DNA of 48,248 nt from NCBI GenBank assembly GCA_003266105.1, contig MVAA01000076.1, forward strand, positions 1 to 48,248. Reading direction: 5' to 3'. Below are positions 43,672 through 48,248 of this stretch, one piece after another. The stretch is from Methanosphaera sp. rholeuAM6 (lineage in GTDB: Archaea; Methanobacteriota; Methanobacteria; Methanobacteriales; Methanobacteriaceae). A model generated the notes under the pieces. It was given only the letters and a program-made list of their open reading frames with translations, was not told where the DNA came from and did not search any database. Both the position numbers and the translations under genes were made by a program. The number at the start of each line of letters is the position of its first letter. Positions within the stretch are counted from its first letter, which is position 1.

Positions 43672-43744
43672 GATAAAAACTTTCCTCAAAATTGTTTAAA
43701 AATCTTTAGTAAAAATAGTGTTGGGATGGGGATAATGTTTATCA

Positions 43745-45076
43745 TTATCTCATGTGTCTCATGAGTTTTCCCATAGGACCACCCATATTACGTTTGCTCA
43801 TACCTTTAAGTGCTTTTTTGGTTACGCTGTAATATTTTAATAATTCCTTGACATCATCGTTTGTTAAACCTGCACCCCTGCTGATACGTGTAATTCTTGA
43901 TTTTTTGATTACTTCGGGATTTTCAAGTTCGTATTCAGTCATTGAGTTCATAAGTATTTTATACTTGTTTAGTTTGTCTTCCGTAACCTTTGATGCATTT
44001 GCCGGCAATTGATTACTGAGTCCCGGAATTAGTTTCATTACTTGCTGAATCGGTCCCATCTTATTCATCATGGACAGCTGGTTTTCCATATCCTTTAATG
44101 TGAATTTACCATGCATCATTGATTCTATCATTTCCTGATCGGATTTTTCCGATGTGGCTTCGGCAGCCTTTTCAAGTAATGTTTCAATGTCTCCCATTCC
44201 AAGAAGTCTTGAAATAAATCTGTTGGGATCGAATGCTTCAAAGTCATCCACCCTTTCACCGGTACCGATAAACTTGATGGGTGCGTGTATTTCTGCCACT
44301 GCAGATAGTGCTCCTCCACCTTTTGCAGAACCGTCTAATTTACTTACTATTATTGAACCGATATCAGTGGTTTGTTTAAATGATTCTGCTTGACTGCGTG
44401 CTTGCTGACCTATTGTTCCGTCAATAACAAGTATGACTTCATCAGGTTCTACAACACCACTGAGTTCTTTCATTTCGTCTAGCAGGTCCTGTTCTTCCTT
44501 GTGACGTCCTGCCGTATCCACCAGGATTACATCGTATTTATTTCCACATTCCTCAAGCCCTTTACGTGCTAGGTCTATTGCATCCTTGTTTTCAGGGTCT
44601 CCAAATACAGGTGTGTCAAGAGGTTCACATAATTGTCTTAGCTGTTCGTATGCTGCAGGTCTCCATGTGTCGGTACATACTATTGCACAGTTTTGTCCTT
44701 TCTTTTTAAGGTGTTTTACAAGTTTTGCTGTTGTGGTTGTTTTACCACTACCCTGTAAACCTAACATCATTATCTTAAATGGTTTGTGTGTTATTTCCAG
44801 TTCCTTTGGTTCTTCACCGATTAGATTTACCAATTCTTCGTATACAATACGCATTACATGTTCTTTAGGACTTAATCCTTTTGGAAGTTCTTCTTCAAGT
44901 GCCCGTTTTTCAATCTTCTTTGTGAGTGCGAAAACCACTTTAACGTTTACGTCTGACTGTATGAGTGCACGTTGAATGTCTTTTGTAACTTCTTTCAATG
45001 TCTTTTTGTCTATTATTGACATTCCTGCTAGTTTTTTCATAGTTTTTGTTAGACTGTCACCTAATCCTTCTAGCAT
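43745..45076 (-). CDS. srp54: signal recognition particle protein SRP54
   Basis: SRP54 binds signal peptides and 7S RNA and drives GTP-dependent targeting to the Sec translocon. The order is an N domain (1-90), a G domain with GLQGSGKTTTTAKL, DTAGRH and SKLDGSAKGGG, and a methionine-rich M domain ending in GMSKRNMGGPMGKLM. At 443 aa it is complete. A GGAGG-type site (AAAGGAGGTTAA) precedes the ATG. Divergent from hpt. Confidence 0.97.
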   Translation of the reverse strand: MLEGLGDSLTKTMKKLAGMSIIDKKTLKEVTKDIQRALIQSDVNVKVVFALTKKIEKRALEEELPKGLSPKEHVMRIVYEELVNLIGEEPKELEITHKPFKIMMLGLQGSGKTTTTAKLVKHLKKKGQNCAIVCTDTWRPAAYEQLRQLCEPLDTPVFGDPENKDAIDLARKGLEECGNKYDVILVDTAGRHKEEQDLLDEMKELSGVVEPDEVILVIDGTIGQQARSQAESFKQTTDIGSIIVSKLDGSAKGGGALSAVAEIHAPIKFIGTGERVDDFEAFDPNRFISRLLGMGDIETLLEKAAEATSEKSDQEMIESMMHGKFTLKDMENQLSMMNKMGPIQQVMKLIPGLSNQLPANASKVTEDKLNKYKILMNSMTEYELENPEVIKKSRITRISRGAGLTNDDVKELLKYYSVTKKALKGMSKRNMGGPMGKLMRHMR

Positions 45077-45213
45077 TTGTTTAACCTCCTTTTCCTTATT
45101 TGTTTAAACTCCATTAATATATAATTATATCAATGCTAACATTAATAATTAAGTATTTTACTTACAGAAATTATATATTTATATTATAAGATTATCTAAG
45201 GAGTCAATGTATT

Positions 45214-45777
45214 ATGTTAGAAGAGTTAAAGAAATCTTTACTTGAATGTCCTGTTGTTAAAAAAGGTGACTATTTTTATTTTGTTCATCCCATCAGTGAT
45301 GGAGTTCCATTAGTGGAAAGTAAATTAATGAATTCAATAATGGATTATATTGTTGATAACTTTGATTTATCGGATGTTGAAAAGATTGTTGGTGTGGAAT
45401 CTATGGGTATTCCTCTTGCCACTGCCTTGTCATTAAGAACCGACATTCCATTTGTTATTATTCGTAAACGTTCCTATGGATTGGCAGGTGAGTGCCAGGT
45501 TCATCAAAAAACCGGTTACGGCAAAAGTGAACTGTTTATAAACAATATCGCTAAGGATGATAACATTCTGTTGATTGATGATGTTGTTAGTACTGGGGGT
45601 ACATTAACCAGTGTAATCAAAGCATTGGATGAGATTGGAGCCAACATTATACATGTTATTCTTCCTATTGAGAAGGATGACGGTAAGAAAATTGTTGAGG
45701 AAAACACTGGTAAAAGGCTTAGTACCCTGGTTAAAATCAGGATGATTGATGGAAAGGTTACTATTGTTGAAGATTAG
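45214..45777 (+). CDS. hpt: hypoxanthine/guanine phosphoribosyltransferase
   Basis: A purine salvage enzyme that joins hypoxanthine or guanine to PRPP. The PRPP motif is ILLIDDVVSTGGTL. VGVESMGIPLATALSL and the flexible loop RKRSYGLAGE fit the archaeal HGPRTase family. Adenine use cannot be excluded from sequence. Length 187 aa. AAGGAGTC lies ahead of the ATG. It is 9 nt upstream of dph2, so they are probably co-transcribed. Confidence 0.88.
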   Translation: MLEELKKSLLECPVVKKGDYFYFVHPISDGVPLVESKLMNSIMDYIVDNFDLSDVEKIVGVESMGIPLATALSLRTDIPFVIIRKRSYGLAGECQVHQKTGYGKSELFINNIAKDDNILLIDDVVSTGGTLTSVIKALDEIGANIIHVILPIEKDDGKKIVEENTGKRLSTLVKIRMIDGKVTIVED

Positions 45778-45786
45778 GTTATTGTT

Positions 45787-46800
45787 ATGTCTACTCTTGA
45801 TTATGATTATAAGATTGATGTTATAGTGGATAAGATAAGGGATTTGAATGCTAAGAACATTATTTTACAGTTTCCTGAAGGTTTAAAATCTGATGCTGTT
45901 AGTATAGCAAATGATATTGAGGGCATACTGGATGATGTTAATGTTATAATTGATGCAGATCCATGTTTTGGTGCTTGTGATTTGGCTGATGTTAAAGTAA
46001 ATAGGCACATTGACCTGGTTGTTCATTTTGCTCATACGCCACTGCCTATCAAGACGGATTGTCCGGTGCTATTTGTTGAGGCTCATTCTTCTGCCGATAT
46101 TGAAGCTCCAATTCTGGATGCCATATCCAGCTTTGATGATAATGTAAAGACTGTGGGACTGATTACGACCACGCAACATATACATAAACTGGATGAAATG
46201 ATAAAGATCATAGAAGAGGAGGGATATACTGTAAAACTTGACAATGGAATGGGCACCAGTAAGGGTCAAGTGTTAGGATGCAACTTCACTTCTATAAAAT
46301 ATTTGGATGTTGATGTGATAGTATATGTTGGCAGTGGAGACTTTCATGCACTGGGAGTAAAACTCTTCACACAAAAACCGGTACTGCTGGCAGATCCATT
46401 CATAGGAAAATCAAGACAGATAGAAGAATTCCATGATAAAATACTAAGAATAAGATTTGCAAGAATATGCAAAGCCAAAGAAGCAAAATCATTTGGAATA
46501 ATAATGTCAAGCAAGAAAGGACAGTTAAGATTTGATTTGGCAATAAAACTAAAACAACTAATAAAAGAACATGGATATGAAGCACAAATACTAAACATGG
46601 ATTACATATCACCCGAGTTACTTCTGCCATACAAACTGGACGCCTTTGTAATGACAGCATGTCCAAGAATAGCAATAGATGACAGTGCAATGTACAAAAA
46701 ACCACTCTTGACACCACAAGAGTTGGAAATCGTACTTGGCCTAAGACAATGGGATGACTACCAGATGGATGAAATCATAGTTCACGACGAACAGACTTGA
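45787..46800 (+). CDS. dph2: diphthamide biosynthesis enzyme Dph2 (radical SAM-like)
   Basis: This enzyme transfers the 3-amino-3-carboxypropyl group of SAM to a histidine of elongation factor aEF2, the first step of diphthamide. It is a non-canonical 4Fe-4S enzyme whose three cysteines come from three domains. They are visible in DPCFGACDLAD, LGCNFTS and MTACPRIAIDD. Length 337 aa is normal. Oddly, codon choice changes sharply near 46330-46400, from T-ending codons (GAT, GTT, GCT) to A-ending ones (ATA, AGA, GCA), with no break in the protein. Confidence 0.93.
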   Translation: MSTLDYDYKIDVIVDKIRDLNAKNIILQFPEGLKSDAVSIANDIEGILDDVNVIIDADPCFGACDLADVKVNRHIDLVVHFAHTPLPIKTDCPVLFVEAHSSADIEAPILDAISSFDDNVKTVGLITTTQHIHKLDEMIKIIEEEGYTVKLDNGMGTSKGQVLGCNFTSIKYLDVDVIVYVGSGDFHALGVKLFTQKPVLLADPFIGKSRQIEEFHDKILRIRFARICKAKEAKSFGIIMSSKKGQLRFDLAIKLKQLIKEHGYEAQILNMDYISPELLLPYKLDAFVMTACPRIAIDDSAMYKKPLLTPQELEIVLGLRQWDDYQMDEIIVHDEQT

Positions 46801-46882
46801 AAAAATATAGTTAGTTTTATTATTTATAAAAGAAATAAATAATATATTATATCATTCTAAAAAAAACTTGAGTAATACAACT

Positions 46883-47446
46883 ATGAATCATAAAGAAAAT
46901 GACTTAGTACTACCCGGAGAAATATTATGCACCTATGAAGAGTATATTCCATCCAGTTGGACATACGTGGAGGAAGGATTCATTAAAGCCAGCATAAACG
47001 GAAGAATACAAATAAATAAAAAAGAAAAAACAATATCAGTATCATCCATTAATGCTCCAGACAGTCTGAAAATAGACGACTATGTGGTAGGACATATTAC
47101 AGAAGTTAAACAGAACAAGGCACTAGTAACGATAAAGATGATAAAGGGCAAAAATCGAGACCTAATAACGGGTTACAAAGGATATATACATATATCCAAA
47201 GCCAATGAAGACTACATTTCATCACTCCACGACTTGTTTAAGATAGGTGATATTGTAGAAGCAAAAGTTATAAACATTTATGGACCCGAATACATTGATT
47301 TAAGTACGTCACAAAAAGATACTGGTGTTATAAAGGCAATGTGTGTAAATTGTCGCAAATTCATGAAACTGGTTGACGGCAAACTAGTATGTGAATGTGG
47401 AAAAGTAGATTCACGAAATATATCAAGTAATTATGGAGGTTTTTAA
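46883..47446 (+). CDS. csl4: exosome subunit Csl4
   Basis: Csl4 is an RNA-binding cap subunit of the archaeal RNA exosome. The three parts are visible: an N-terminal domain beginning LVLPGEILCTYEEY, an S1 domain (about 60-140, with GYKGYIHIS and GDIVEAKVI), and a C-terminal Zn ribbon (CVNCRKF and CECGK). I prefer the ATG at 46883. A TTG at 46868 would add five residues. Neither has a strong ribosome binding site. rpoL follows 3 nt after its stop. Confidence 0.92.
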   Translation: MNHKENDLVLPGEILCTYEEYIPSSWTYVEEGFIKASINGRIQINKKEKTISVSSINAPDSLKIDDYVVGHITEVKQNKALVTIKMIKGKNRDLITGYKGYIHISKANEDYISSLHDLFKIGDIVEAKVINIYGPEYIDLSTSQKDTGVIKAMCVNCRKFMKLVDGKLVCECGKVDSRNISSNYGGF

Positions 47447-47449
47447 AAC

Positions 47450-47716
47450 ATGAAATATATTAAGGAAGATGAAGGACACTTAGTCTTGGAAGTAACAGGA
47501 GAAACCCATACAATATGTAACATATTAAGAAAAAGATTAATGCAACAGGAGGAAGTAAGTGCTGCAGCATATGACATAACACATCCACTAATAGGACAAC
47601 CGGAATTTGATGTTGTAAGTCCAAACCCAAAAGAATCATTAATCACAGCATCAGAAACCATAAAAACCGAAGTAAACGAGTTTAAAGAAGCATTAACAGA
47701 AGCATTTAATGAATAA
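47450..47716 (+). CDS. rpoL: RNA polymerase subunit L (Rpb11 family)
   Basis: RpoL pairs with RpoD as the alpha-like assembly platform of archaeal RNA polymerase. The signature GETHTICNILRKRLMQ and ITHPLIGQPEF are diagnostic. Length 88 aa is normal. Its ribosome binding site (GGAGG) overlaps the csl4 3' end, so the two are translated from one message. Confidence 0.95.
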   Translation: MKYIKEDEGHLVLEVTGETHTICNILRKRLMQQEEVSAAAYDITHPLIGQPEFDVVSPNPKESLITASETIKTEVNEFKEALTEAFNE

Positions 47717-47749
47717 AGCTTCTTTATTCAAACCAAAACTTTTTTTTTT
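47711..47749 (+). terminator. stem-loop plus T-run across the rpoL stop codon
   Basis: GAATAAAG (47711-47718) and CTTTATTC (47722-47729) form a perfect 8-bp stem with a 3-nt loop. The rpoL stop TAA (47714-47716) lies in the left arm. A T9 run follows (47741-47749). This looks like an intrinsic terminator at the end of csl4-rpoL. Confidence 0.6.
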
Positions 47750-48248
47750 ATTAATAACATATGACAATTATTTTTACAATTCAAAAATATGGTTATATTT
47801 TTCAAACAGCCATCAAAATATAAAAAACTATAATTATACATAATATTGATAAATTATAGGGTAATTGAAAGCTCAAAAACAGAATTGTTTCACATTCTCT
47901 AATCCATTACTAAACAATACTTTATCATAAGATAGCATTTTTAAATTCAACTACTGTTTATAATTAAACATCATCCTATTTTTAACTGTCAAAAGTTTTA
48001 TTCTCACACATAAAAAACATTCAACAATCAACATGAAAACAGGGCATGAAAAACATAAAACATCTTAAAATAAATGAATACCTTTTTTTAATGGAACATT
48101 TGAAAGATGGAAGATTAAACGATTTTAATTTTCAAAAAAAATAATATTGTTGAATAAGAAATTAAGTATTCTTATTCAATATATTTGGTGGGGAGTATGT
48201 TTACTGTCTTAAGCGAATGTTAGTGTTGTTTTTGTTCCTGTGTATGCG
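47750..48248. other. intergenic region at the right edge
   Basis: About 500 A/T-rich bases without a supported gene. The extreme right edge could hold the last 12 codons of a minus-strand gene (ending YTGTKTTLTFA, stop at 48209-48211). The fragment is too short to call. Confidence 0.35.

Overview
The window reads as a chromosomal segment from a methanogenic archaeon of the order Methanobacteriales. A gut Methanosphaera or Methanobrevibacter relative is the best guess, and that assignment is an inference. The support is archaeal information-processing genes (Hef, Orc1/Cdc6, DNA polymerase D small subunit, RNA polymerase subunits F and L, Csl4, SRP54, Pus10, Dph2, eL21), an anaerobic cobalamin pathway, a secreted beta-helix adhesin-like protein, low GC content (roughly 30% by eye) and long A/T-only stretches. 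It is ordinary host chromosome. I see no phage, insertion sequence, integrase or CRISPR array.

Layout. 0.2-4.1 kb: hef, a tRNA m1A methyltransferase and pyrB. 4.2-6.1 kb: orc1/cdc6 and a replication origin, with an A/T-only core flanked by inverted ORB-type repeats. 6.1-14.5 kb: cobalamin genes (cbiB, cbiG, and a cbiH with a cysteine-rich tail), a UPF0147 protein, a class II aldolase, the Pol D small subunit, a membrane-anchored hypothetical protein and a ferredoxin-like protein. 13.6-15.8 kb: lysA-dapF, followed by the ferredoxin-like gene. 16.0-22.4 kb: tRNA-Arg(UCG), ilvD, a Sec11-type signal peptidase, argS and thrS. 22.6-24.9 kb: a ParA ATPase with a small partner whose N-terminus looks like ParB, converging on a radical SAM/helix-hairpin-helix protein. 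25.0-29.4 kb: lemA and two tandem DUF2207 membrane proteins. 29.4-32.1 kb: an AmrS-like radical SAM enzyme, thiL, a broken small gene and a DUF35 Zn-ribbon protein. 32.5-37.1 kb: an accessory stretch with an orphan ORF, two pilin-like secreted proteins overlapping a methyltransferase, a YczE-like membrane protein and a lipoprotein. 37.4-39.5 kb: eL21-rpoF-ksgA-prmC. 40.1-42.4 kb: adhesin-like protein. 42.5-47.7 kb: pus10, srp54, hpt, dph2, csl4 and rpoL.

How the parts work together. Orc1 probably acts on the origin beside it. LysA and DapF make lysine. CbiB, CbiG and CbiH act in corrinoid synthesis, which methanogens need for methyl transfer. The LemA/DUF2207 set, the pilin-like pair, the signal peptidase, the lipoprotein and the adhesin form an envelope layer.

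The leads I rate highest are: (1) the ParA partner that keeps a ParB-type N-terminal motif but has no room for the ParB CTPase and HTH core; (2) the pilin-like pair coupled to a methyltransferase behind an operator-like palindrome; (3) stem-loops built over stop codons at several gene ends; (4) ORB-like elements outside the origin; (5) a 76-codon gene broken by one amber codon and one homopolymer indel; and (6) an abrupt codon-preference switch inside dph2.
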